This document shows positions 22,968 through 28,936 of a stretch of 28,936 nucleotides of DNA, piece after piece. Position 1 is the first letter of the stretch. Each line of letters begins with the position of its first letter. The notes under the pieces are model-generated. The model worked only from the letters and a program-made list of their open reading frames with translations, ran no database searches and had not been told where the DNA came from. The stretch is from CAZRIP01 sp964600165 (GTDB lineage: Bacteria; Elusimicrobiota; Elusimicrobia; UBA1565; UBA9628), in contig CAZRIP010000039.1 of assembly GCA_964600165.1 (NCBI GenBank), forward strand, positions 1 to 28,936, read 5' to 3'. The position numbers and the translations under genes were made by a program.

Positions 22968-23956
22968 AGAAGCTCGCGCTCAGCCTGCTGACGATCAACG
23001 TCGCCGGAATCCCCATCCTCCATCCGCATTGGACGGCGCGCCGCGAGGCTCTCGGCAAGAGCTTGGCCGCCGGCGCCTTCGACGTGGTCGCGATGCAGGA
23101 GGCTTGGCGTGACGGAGACGCCGCGGAGCTGTCGAAAGCGTCCGGGCTACCCTATTACGCCCGTTTCGAGCGCGGCCTCGACGTCGGCACGGGGCTTGCG
23201 ATCCTCTCGCGCTGGCCGATCGTCGAGATGAGCCGGACGCGATTCACCTGCCGGCCCTCGGCGCTGCGCGTCTACGACGGCGAGCCTCTCGCGGAAAAAG
23301 GCGCGGTGAGGGCGCGCGTGAAGACCCCCGCGGGCGTCCTCGACGTCTACGACACCCATTTGATCGCGCAGTACAAGATCGCGCGCTATCGCACGCTGCG
23401 GCTGACGCAGATCTTCGAGCTTTCCGAGTTCATCGCCGAGACTTCCACCGCGACCCCTTTCGTTCTGGCGGGCGATCTCAACGCCGCGAGCGGCGAAGAG
23501 GAGTACGGGATCTTGCGCGACCTTCTGGGCCTCGACGACGCCTGCGTCAAGGACGGCAAGGACGCCTGCGGCGCGACGATCGAGGAGGATTGGTCCGGCG
23601 CCCAGCGCATCGACCACATCCTCGTGCCGAAGGGCGCGAAGACGCAGGCCGCCGTCGTCGTCTTCCCGCCGCTGCCGGGCGGCGAGCCGCTCTCCGATCA
23701 CCGCGGCGTCGGCGCGCGGATCTTCCTCGGCACTCTTAAAAGACCGGCGCCGGACGCCGAGCGCCGCCTCGCCGCGCTCGGAAAGATCGACGCCGCGCTC
23801 GAGAGCATGACGGCCCTCATGCTCGCCCGCGAGCGCGCGCGCTCGTGGATCCCGGTCTACGGCCTTCTGATCACGACGCGCTACGACCAGCAGCTCGAGC
23901 AGCTCTACGCCCTGCGCCAGCGCGTCGAGACGGCCCGCATCAAAACGCTGCGATGA
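22964..23956 (+). CDS. Endonuclease/exonuclease/phosphatase-family phosphodiesterase (sphingomyelinase-like)
   Basis: Predicted 330-aa metal-dependent hydrolase of the EEP superfamily. The order of motifs is complete: LLTINVAGIPIL (strand 1 with Asn), DVVAMQEAW (metal Glu), VYDTHL, FVLAGDLNAA, and RIDHIL then LSDHRGVGARI (catalytic His). The opening LLTINVAGIP resembles neutral sphingomyelinase-type EEP proteins more than exonuclease III or DNase I, so a phospholipid or another phosphodiester may be the substrate; this is inferred. A C-terminal helical tail follows (SMTALMLARERARSWIPVYGLLIT, then YDQQLEQLYALRQRVETA), extra to the core fold, with a weakly hydrophobic segment that might contact a membrane. 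GTG start overlaps the upstream stop (GTGA); its own stop overlaps the next ATG (ATGA). Confidence 0.87.
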   Translation: MKKLALSLLTINVAGIPILHPHWTARREALGKSLAAGAFDVVAMQEAWRDGDAAELSKASGLPYYARFERGLDVGTGLAILSRWPIVEMSRTRFTCRPSALRVYDGEPLAEKGAVRARVKTPAGVLDVYDTHLIAQYKIARYRTLRLTQIFELSEFIAETSTATPFVLAGDLNAASGEEEYGILRDLLGLDDACVKDGKDACGATIEEDWSGAQRIDHILVPKGAKTQAAVVVFPPLPGGEPLSDHRGVGARIFLGTLKRPAPDAERRLAALGKIDAALESMTALMLARERARSWIPVYGLLITTRYDQQLEQLYALRQRVETARIKTLR

Positions 23957-24606
23957 AAGATCAGGACATCCATGAGGTCGTCCGCGTCCTTAAGCGCGAG
24001 GTCAAGCGCTTCAAGGTGCCGGTCGTCGGCGTCTACGCCGAGAGCAATGATCCGTTCATCGTGCTGATCTCGACGATCCTTTCCCTGCGCACCAAGGACA
24101 AGACGACTTACGAGGCGAGCGAGCGCCTGTTCACGCTGGCCGACACGCCGAGAAAGCTGCTCGCGCTGCCCATCGCCAAGGTCGAGAAGGCGATCTACCC
24201 CGTGAGCTTCTTTCGCGTCAAGGCGCGCACGCTGCGCCGCGTCAGCAAGGACCTGCTCGAGCGCTTCGGCGGCAAAGTCCCGGACACGCTCGAGGACCTG
24301 CTCTCGCTACACGGCGTCGGCCGCAAGACCGCCAACCTCGTGCTGACCCTCGGGCACAAGAAGCCGGGCATCTGCGTCGACATCCACGTCCATCGCATCT
24401 CGAACCGGCTCGGCTACGTGCGCACGAAGGATCCCGAGAAAACGGAGTTCGCCCTGCGCGCCAAGCTTCCGAAGAAATACTGGATGATCTACAACGACCT
24501 GCTCGTGCCCTACGGCCAGAACCTCTGCGCGCCGGTTTCGCCCTGGTGCAGCCGCTGCAAGCTCTCGGCCTACTGCGCCCGGCGCGGCGTCTTACGCAGC
24601 CGCTGA
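23953..24606 (+). CDS. nth: Endonuclease III (HhH-GPD DNA glycosylase/AP lyase)
   Basis: Predicted 217-aa base-excision-repair enzyme that removes oxidised pyrimidines. HhH motif LHGVGRKTANLVL has the catalytic Lys, and CVDIHVHRISNRLG the catalytic Asp. The four-cysteine iron-sulphur loop C-x6-C-x2-C-x5-C is complete near the C-terminus (CAPVSPWC, SRC, then KLSAYC). N-terminal region FIVLISTILSLRTKDKTTYEASERLF is typical, with SLRTKD in place of the usual SAQTTD, a variant known among archaeal-type Nth proteins. Size is normal. The ATG overlaps the stop of the EEP gene by four bases, an unusual partner for a repair gene. Confidence 0.93.
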   Translation: MKDQDIHEVVRVLKREVKRFKVPVVGVYAESNDPFIVLISTILSLRTKDKTTYEASERLFTLADTPRKLLALPIAKVEKAIYPVSFFRVKARTLRRVSKDLLERFGGKVPDTLEDLLSLHGVGRKTANLVLTLGHKKPGICVDIHVHRISNRLGYVRTKDPEKTEFALRAKLPKKYWMIYNDLLVPYGQNLCAPVSPWCSRCKLSAYCARRGVLRSR

Positions 24607-24627
24607 GGCTTTGGTAAGATCGAAGCG

Positions 24628-24987
24628 ATGAGCCGTCCCTACTCGCTGCTGCTCCTTCCCCTTCTTAGCGGCTGCGTCGCCTACCCCAAGGTCTACTGGC
24701 GCACGCTCAAGGGCACGGCGCGAATCGAAGACGGAAAGTCCGTCACGATCAAAGCCGCGATCGTGAAGGTGTGCGACACCGACGACGGCGAGCAGGAGCT
24801 TCCCGGCCGCGAGCGCGAGACGACGACCGACGCCCAGGGTCGCTACCGCCTCGGCGTACACGGCGTGGTCTGGCACTCGAGGAGCTTCGTCACGCTCAAG
24901 AGTTGCACGAGCCGCGTCCAGATGTACGTCTGCCGCGAGTATTGCCGCATCGCCGACCAAGTCGACATCGACGTCCTCGGCAAGTGA
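24628..24987 (+). CDS. Small lipoprotein with transthyretin-like fold
   Basis: Predicted 119-aa lipoprotein. The N-terminus MSRPYSLLLLPLLSGC is a short signal with a good lipobox (LSGC), lipidated Cys16. The mature part (KGTARIEDGKSVTIKAAIVKVCD, ETTTDAQGRYRLGV) has the TDxxGxYRL pattern of carboxypeptidase-regulatory / transthyretin-like beta-sandwich domains. Several further cysteines (CDT, SCTS, VCREYC) could form disulfides in the periplasm. Function unknown. It follows endonuclease III by 21 bases, with a TAAGAT-like hexamer seven bases before the ATG; its stop overlaps the next start (GTGA). Confidence 0.78.
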   Translation: MSRPYSLLLLPLLSGCVAYPKVYWRTLKGTARIEDGKSVTIKAAIVKVCDTDDGEQELPGRERETTTDAQGRYRLGVHGVVWHSRSFVTLKSCTSRVQMYVCREYCRIADQVDIDVLGK

Positions 24988-26624
24988 AGCCCGCCTTGCT
25001 CCTCGCGTTGCTCGCCCTCGCGGGCGCCGCGCGCGCGCGCGCCGACGGCGACGACTTCAAATATTATTACGAGGAGATCTACGCGCCGTTCTTCGAGCCG
25101 ATCCCCGGGCGCCCCGGGTGGCTGCGCTCGGCTCGGCGCGGCGCCAACCCCTCCGAGTTCGAAGCCGAGAAGCCGGCCGGAGTCTTCCGGGTCTTCATCA
25201 TCGGCGGTTCGACGGCCGGCGGCTACACCGGGGCCGGCGCGCTTCAATGGGGCCTCGAGCGAGCGCTGCCGGGCCGGCGCGTCGAGGTCATCAACTGCGG
25301 GATGTCCGGCTACGACAGCGACCGCGAGCGGCTCGTGCTGGAGCAAGCGGCGCGCTATCAGCCCGACGCCGTCGTGACGATCTCGGGCCACAACGACTTC
25401 GGCATCCATCGCCCGCCGCTGCCGGCCTGGCAGCGCTTTCTCGCGCGGTCTCCTGTCTTCGAAAGGCTGCGCGCGCTCCTCGGCGTCGAGGCGCCCCAGG
25501 GCGAGCAGATGACGCCCGCGCTGCGCGTCCAGAACCTCGAGCGGCTCTTGAGAAACCTCGACGCTCACGTCGACACGATCGAGCGCGCGGGGGCGCGCGC
25601 CGTCGTTTGCGCGCCGCCCGTCGACTACGAGGAGCTGGCGCCGCAAGACGGCGTCCCGCCCTGGGGCGACGCGGCGTTCTCCGAGGGCTGGGCGGCCTTC
25701 GCGAAAGGACAGAACGCGCGCGCCGAAGCCGCATGGCTCGGGCGGCTGCGCGCCTCGCCGGAGCCCGACGACGAGCTCGCCGGCGCGCTGTGGCACGCGA
25801 TCGGCCGGGCGCGCGAGCGCCTGGGACGGCGCGGCGAGGCGCTGGACGCCTATCGCCGCGCGCTGGATTCGACGGCCGGCATGGACGTCTGCGGCCCGGC
25901 CTGCCTCGACGCCGAGCGCGCCCTGGCGCGGCGGCGCGGCGCGGTCCTCGCCGACGCCGACGCCGAGTTCATCGAGGCCTCGCGGCCGCGCTTGCCGGGC
26001 GCCGAGCTCTTCGTCGACGAGATCCACTGGAACCCCGCGCGCCACGCGCTCGTCACGCGCGCGATCGTCGACGCGCTGCGCGCCGATCCGGCCCTCTCGA
26101 AACTCGGCTGGTCTCGGTCCGCGCTCGACGCGGCCCCGACGCCCGAGGACGAGCGGGCCCATCGCCGCGGCCTGCTCTTCTACGCCGTGCAGAGGATCGA
26201 CTTCCACAGGAATTTCTCGCAGCGCGCGCTCGAGTGGCTGGAAGCCGTCGACCGCCTAGAGCCCTCGTGGACGAAAAGCCCGGAAGCCCTGATGGCGCGC
26301 GCGCGCGCGGTCTACGACGAGTACGACAATCGCCGCCCCGGCGGGCTCTACCGCTCGCCGCTCGAGCGGCGGGAGCTCCCGCGCGCGCGGCTGCTCGGCT
26401 ACTGGGGCGCGATGCGCCTCGAGCAAGGGCGCTTTCGCGATGCGCGAAAAGCTCTTTTAGAAGCCGCGCGCCTCGAGTCGTGGACCGGAGACTTCATCCT
26501 CCTCGAGGGCGCGGCCGACGCGCTCGACAGGCGGCTCGACGACGCGCGCCGGGCCTTCGCGCGCGTGGACGAGCGCCCCGAGGCCCGCGGCCTCGCCTTG
26601 GCCCTTGGCGTCACGCCGAAATAA
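24984..26624 (+). CDS. Exported SGNH/GDSL-type hydrolase with TPR-like C-terminus
   Basis: Predicted 546-aa protein. GTG start, then a signal peptide (KPALLLALLALAGAARARA, cleavage before DGDD), so periplasmic or surface. The hydrolase domain holds block I FIIGGSTAGG with Ser76 as nucleophile, a CGMSGY block with Gly, block III TISGHNDFGI with Asn137, and the C-terminal block V VDEIHWNPARHALV with the Asp-x-x-His pair. Between blocks III and V an insertion of alpha-helical repeats (FSEGWAAFAKGQNARAEAAWLGRL, ALWHAIGRARERLGRRGEALDAYRRAL) looks like TPR units; further ones follow at the C-terminus (RLEQGRFRDARKALLEAARL). The substrate is unknown: acyl ester, acetyl or glycan. It is coupled to the TTR-like lipoprotein by a GTGA overlap. 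Confidence 0.82.
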   Translation: MKPALLLALLALAGAARARADGDDFKYYYEEIYAPFFEPIPGRPGWLRSARRGANPSEFEAEKPAGVFRVFIIGGSTAGGYTGAGALQWGLERALPGRRVEVINCGMSGYDSDRERLVLEQAARYQPDAVVTISGHNDFGIHRPPLPAWQRFLARSPVFERLRALLGVEAPQGEQMTPALRVQNLERLLRNLDAHVDTIERAGARAVVCAPPVDYEELAPQDGVPPWGDAAFSEGWAAFAKGQNARAEAAWLGRLRASPEPDDELAGALWHAIGRARERLGRRGEALDAYRRALDSTAGMDVCGPACLDAERALARRRGAVLADADAEFIEASRPRLPGAELFVDEIHWNPARHALVTRAIVDALRADPALSKLGWSRSALDAAPTPEDERAHRRGLLFYAVQRIDFHRNFSQRALEWLEAVDRLEPSWTKSPEALMARARAVYDEYDNRRPGGLYRSPLERRELPRARLLGYWGAMRLEQGRFRDARKALLEAARLESWTGDFILLEGAADALDRRLDDARRAFARVDERPEARGLALALGVTPK

Positions 26625-26678
26625 CCGCGTCGTCACGACTTCTCAACCCCGCGCTGTTATCATTCTCGGCTCCAACAT

Positions 26679-27794
26679 ATGACCGAGACCGTGGTGATGG
26701 TCGAGCGGCGTCTGATCGACGACGTGCTCGAGCGACAAAGACGCGAGCAAAACGAGATGCTCGACACCGTCCCCGCCATGATCTGGTACAAGGACGACGG
26801 CAATCGAGTGCTGCGCTGCAATCGCGCCGCGGCCGATTGGTACGGCAAGCCGCAGGACGAGATCGAAGGCAAGACGGCCTACGAGCTCTTCCCCGAGAAG
26901 GGCGAGGAGTATCGGCGCGACGACTGCGCCGTGCTCAAGACCGGACGCGCCCGGCGCGGCCTCGTCGAGGAGTGCGTCTCGCCTTCCGGCAAGCGCTGCT
27001 GGGTCCGCCGGGACATCTTGCCGCGCTTCGACGAGAGCGGCCGGACGATCGGCGTCATCGTCTTCGCCGTGGACCTCACTGAGATCAAGCGCGCCGAGGA
27101 ATTGCTGCGCCAAAGCGAGCTTCTCCAGCGCGATTTCGTCGCCAACGTCTCGCACGAGTTCCGCACGCCGGTCGCGGCGATCAAGGGTTTCGCCGAGACG
27201 CTGCGCCGCGGCGCGATCGAGGACAAGAAGAGGCGCCTGGGCTTCGTGCGCACGATCGAAAGCCACGCCGATCGCCTGGATTGGCTCGTGCGCGACCTGC
27301 TCCAGCTCTCCCGCCTGGGCTCGGGCATGGTCGACTTCAAGCCCGAGCGCTTCGAAGCGCGCGAGTTTCTCGAGAGTTTCGCCGAGGGCATGTCGTGCTT
27401 GCTCGAGCGCCGCGGCCTGAACCTGAGCATCGACGCGCCGCGCGGCGTGGCGCTGCGCGCCGACCGGCCGCACCTGGTTCAAGTGATGGACAACCTTCTT
27501 TCGAACGCGATCCGCCACAGCGCTAAGAACGAGTGGATCGGCCTCGAGGCGCGGGCCGACGGCGCGCGGCGCTGCCGGCTGACCGTGCGAGACCGCGGCC
27601 CCGGCATCCGGCCCGAGCATCTGCCCCGCCTCTTCGACCGCTTCTTCCGCGTCGAGAAAGGCGACGGCGGCGGCAACAGCGGCCTGGGCCTGAACATCGT
27701 CAAGACGATCGTCGAAGGCCAAGGCGGGCGCGTCTGGGCCGAAAGCGCGCCCGGGAAAGGCGCCGCCTTCCACGTCCTGCTGCCGCGCGCTTAG
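26679..27794 (+). CDS. PAS-domain sensor histidine kinase, soluble
   Basis: Predicted 371-aa kinase. N-terminal helix, then a PAS domain at about 25-145 (MLDTVPAMIWYKDDGNRVLRCNRAAADWYGK, then GVIVFAVDLTEIKRAEE). The HisKA region has the H-box FVANVSHEFRTPVAAIKGFAETL, close to PhoR-type kinases. HATPase_c shows the N-box MDNLLSNAIRHS, G1 VRDRGPGI, F-box LFDRFFRV and G2 SGLGLNIVKTIVEG. No transmembrane segment is visible, so it should sense a cytoplasmic signal. No response regulator lies beside it, so its partner is elsewhere. It begins 54 bases after the SGNH gene and ends in TAG. Confidence 0.93.
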   Translation: MTETVVMVERRLIDDVLERQRREQNEMLDTVPAMIWYKDDGNRVLRCNRAAADWYGKPQDEIEGKTAYELFPEKGEEYRRDDCAVLKTGRARRGLVEECVSPSGKRCWVRRDILPRFDESGRTIGVIVFAVDLTEIKRAEELLRQSELLQRDFVANVSHEFRTPVAAIKGFAETLRRGAIEDKKRRLGFVRTIESHADRLDWLVRDLLQLSRLGSGMVDFKPERFEAREFLESFAEGMSCLLERRGLNLSIDAPRGVALRADRPHLVQVMDNLLSNAIRHSAKNEWIGLEARADGARRCRLTVRDRGPGIRPEHLPRLFDRFFRVEKGDGGGNSGLGLNIVKTIVEGQGGRVWAESAPGKGAAFHVLLPRA

Positions 27795-27822
27795 CGGCCT
27801 CTCCGTCGAGGACTTCCCCGAA

Positions 27823-27850
27823 ATGGAACTTTTTCGGGGGGTCGGTCGTA
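27823..27850 (+). promoter_or_regulatory. 28-bp repeat copy 2: ECF-sigma-like promoter
   Basis: GGAACT (27825-27830), 16-base spacer with TTTTC and a six-G run, then CGTA (27847-27850). It differs from the comEC copy at one position of 28. Nine bases downstream is ATG 27860, the start of the 55-aa ORF; ATG 27856, in frame with the ORF6N gene, follows after five. The element lies 29 bases after the histidine-kinase stop. Confidence 0.6.
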
Positions 27851-27859
27851 GTTCTATGT

Positions 27860-28027
27860 ATGAGGCCGAGAGCCCGGCGCCCGTCGCCCAAAACGCTTCC
27901 CCGCGAGCCGCGGCCCGGGCTCTCGGCCTCGCGGAAGGAAGGCTGGTGCCCTTTCTGCAAGAAATGCCGCTGGGGCGGCCTCGTGCGCACCGCCGATCGG
28001 CGGACGATCGTCTGGGGGACCGCCTAA
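27860..28027 (+). CDS. Possible 55-aa Cys-cluster protein, coupled to ORF6N gene
   Basis: A short open frame from ATG 27860 to TAA 28027. The N-terminal half is basic and Pro/Arg-rich (RPRARRPSPKTLP); the C-terminal half has GWCPFCKKCRWGG (Cys 30, 33 and 36), then VRTADRRTIVWGTA. For: its start is nine bases after the ECF-like -10, closely matching the comEC spacing; its third-position GC is higher than in the overlapping +1 frame; its stop overlaps the ORF6N ATG by one base (TAATG), the same coupling seen at leuS/lptE. Against: it is short, its 5' half lies in a large inverted repeat, and no family is recognised. It may be a small metal-binding or regulatory peptide, or only a leader ORF. 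Confidence 0.38.
   Translation: MRPRARRPSPKTLPREPRPGLSASRKEGWCPFCKKCRWGGLVRTADRRTIVWGTA
27862..27930. repeat. 16-bp perfect inverted repeat (large hairpin)
   Basis: Arms GAGGCCGAGAGCCCGG (27862-27877) and its exact inverse (27915-27930) with a 37-base loop. It begins 12 bases after the ECF-like -10, so it would form near the 5' end of the transcript and across the first third of the 55-aa ORF. It is very GC-rich and stable; it could attenuate or gate translation of the downstream ORF6N gene. Confidence 0.7.
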
Positions 28028-28518
28028 TGGAATCGGTCCAGTTGTCGCAGTTCATCCATCTGATCCGGGGACGGCAAGTGGTGCTGGACAGAGACATCGC
28101 AAAGCTCTACGGCGTCGCCGCCGGGGCGATGAATCGAGCGGTGCTCCGCAATCAGCAGCGCTTTCCGGATGACTTCATGTTCCGACTGAGCGGACCGGAA
28201 TGGCGCAACTTGAAATGCCAAATCGGCATTTCAAGTTGGGGGGGAGATCGCAGCGCGCCCTACGCCTTCACCGAGCAAGGCGTCGCGATGCTTTCGAGCG
28301 TTCTACGTGCTCCTCGCGCGATCGCGGTTAACATCGCCATCATGCGCGCATTCGTTCGGTTACGCAGGGCATTATCCCTAAATAGCCGCCTCGCAGAGAG
28401 GCTCCGCGAGTTGGAAAATAAAGTCGACGGTCACGACGAGACCATCGCGTCCCTCATCGAAGCGATTCAAACTGCTGAGACGAAGACCGATCATCCGAGG
28501 ATCGGATTTGCGCCCTAA
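28027..28518 (+). CDS. ORF6N-domain (KilA-N-related) DNA-binding protein
   Basis: Predicted 163-aa protein. The ORF6N domain spans about 5-115: IHLIRGRQVVLDRDIAKLYGV, then MNRAVLRNQQRFPDDFMFRLS, and the hallmark APYAFTEQGVAMLSSVLR followed by AIAVNIAIMRAFVRLR. A C-terminal coiled coil follows (RLAERLRELENKVDGHDETIASLIEAIQ). ORF6N proteins occur in phages, mobile islands and bacterial chromosomes, and are thought to bind DNA; cellular roles are poorly known. ATG 28027 overlaps the stop of the 55-aa ORF (TAATG); the frame is also open upstream to ATG 27856 or 27823, which would add a non-homologous leader. Its bases are noticeably less GC-rich than the neighbours after about 28050, suggesting transfer. 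An internal 13-bp inverted repeat lies at 28207-28237. Confidence 0.85.
   Translation: MESVQLSQFIHLIRGRQVVLDRDIAKLYGVAAGAMNRAVLRNQQRFPDDFMFRLSGPEWRNLKCQIGISSWGGDRSAPYAFTEQGVAMLSSVLRAPRAIAVNIAIMRAFVRLRRALSLNSRLAERLRELENKVDGHDETIASLIEAIQTAETKTDHPRIGFAP
28207..28237. repeat. 13-bp perfect inverted repeat inside ORF6N gene
   Basis: AACTTGAAATGCC (28207-28219), five-base loop, GGCATTTCAAGTT (28225-28237). It encodes NLKCQIGISSW, a segment that is commonly conserved in ORF6N proteins, so the symmetry is compatible with coding constraint, but a perfect 13-bp stem is striking. Confidence 0.7.
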
Positions 28519-28585
28519 GGAAAAAATAATGGGCAACCAGCGCGTAGAGCCGGTCACATCCGGGGACCTGCTCGCTTTCGCGGCG

Positions 28586-28936
28586 CTAGGACTTCAGGCT
28601 GCGCGTGATCGCCTGATCGAGGTCTTCATTCAAGTCCTCGACGTCCTCGATGCCCACGGACAGGCGTATGAGACCGTCCACGAGGCCCGCCTTGAGCCTT
28701 TCTTCGCGCGGGATCGAGCCGTGGGTCATCGACGACGGATGGCCGAGCAGAGACTCCACGCCGCCCAGCGACTCGGCGAGCGAGAAGACCTTGCACGACG
28801 AGATCATCCGCTTCGCGCGCTCGAGGTCGCCCTTGAGCTCGAAGCTGATCATGCCGCCGAAACCGCACATCTGGGCCTTGGAGATCTCATGCCCGGGATG
28901 ATTGGGCAGGCCGGGATAATGAACGCGCGCGACCTC
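28586..28936 (-). CDS. Cystathionine gamma-synthase/lyase-type PLP enzyme, C-terminal part (5' end outside window)
   Basis: The frame is open to the right edge, so the N-terminal two thirds, including the PLP lysine, lie outside. The visible 116 residues read VARVHYPGLPNHPGHEISKAQM, CGFGGMISFELKG, KVFSLAESLGGVESLLGHPSSMTHGSIPREER and a closing GLIRLSVGIEDVEDLNEDLDQAI. These are hallmarks of the Cys/Met metabolism PLP-dependent enzymes (MetB, MetC, MGL and relatives), with the substrate-binding Arg in the GLIRLSVG motif. Which of these activities it has cannot be decided from this part. It is convergent with the ORF6N gene across a 67-bp gap and ends in TAG. Confidence 0.93.
   Translation of the reverse strand, partial: EVARVHYPGLPNHPGHEISKAQMCGFGGMISFELKGDLERAKRMISSCKVFSLAESLGGVESLLGHPSSMTHGSIPREERLKAGLVDGLIRLSVGIEDVEDLNEDLDQAITRSLKS

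Noticed and set aside
25026..25042. Alternating CG tract (possible Z-DNA) in the SGNH signal-peptide region
   Set aside because: It encodes Ala/Arg in a GC-rich genome; similar short tracts occur near 18480 and 26291 and need no special explanation.
24843..26207. A 454-codon minus-strand frame opposite the SGNH hydrolase gene
   Set aside because: No recognisable domain and typical antisense composition; the plus-strand genes have signal peptides and motifs.
1..28936. CRISPR arrays, tRNA or rRNA genes, and transposases
   Set aside because: I looked for regularly spaced repeats, tRNA-like cloverleafs, rRNA cores and DDE/HUH transposase motifs and saw none.

Overview
The window is GC-rich (roughly two thirds G+C by eye), gene-dense and has few gaps. 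It looks like a contig of a diderm bacterium with an LPS-type outer membrane: it has an LptE-like lipoprotein, other lipoproteins, and a PilB/PilT/PilC type IV pilus set. The leuS-lptE-holA order matches the arrangement known in Proteobacteria and other diderms. Gene content and order would suit Elusimicrobiota or a similar GC-rich diderm lineage, but this is an inference and no rRNA is present to settle it. I see no tRNA, rRNA, CRISPR array or recognisable transposase.

Layout. 1-2137 (+): leuS 3' end, lptE-like lipoprotein, holA; rpsT (-) overlaps the end of holA tail to tail. 2504-3808 (+): a short uvrC. 3810-4654: a SAM methyltransferase gene enclosed by a 30-bp imperfect inverted repeat. 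4655-8756 (-): pilB-pilT-pilC behind a good sigma70-type promoter. 8831-10834 (-): a GYF-domain / proline-rich / single-TM protein broken by one in-frame TAG. 10920-12305 (+): metallo-beta-lactamase fold plus two rhodanese domains. 12360-18551 (-): comEC-nadK-recN-gltX and a DksA/TraR-like gene. 18637-19713 (+): anmK. 19710-20594 (-): exported protein of unknown function. 20618-24606 (+): five overlapping genes (small helical partner, GMC oxidoreductase, unknown 178-aa protein, EEP phosphodiesterase, endonuclease III). 24628-26624 (+): TTR-like lipoprotein and exported SGNH hydrolase. 26679-27794 (+): soluble PAS histidine kinase. 27795-28518: repeat-rich stretch and an ORF6N-domain gene. 28586-28936 (-): 3' part of a cystathionine gamma-synthase/lyase-type gene.

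How they fit together. Much of the window is housekeeping (translation, replication, repair, NAD phosphorylation, murein recycling). The pilus motors and ComEC together suggest twitching and possibly DNA uptake. The best candidates for something undescribed are: (i) a 28-bp near-identical element shared by the comEC start region and the 27.8-kb region, which reads as an ECF-sigma-type promoter placed 8-9 bases from a start codon; (ii) a possible 55-aa cysteine-cluster protein translationally coupled to the ORF6N gene; (iii) the inverted-repeat-bounded methyltransferase cassette abutting a uvrC that lacks its C-terminal HhH domain; (iv) the amber-interrupted GYF gene; (v) the tightly overlapped GMC/EEP gene set.
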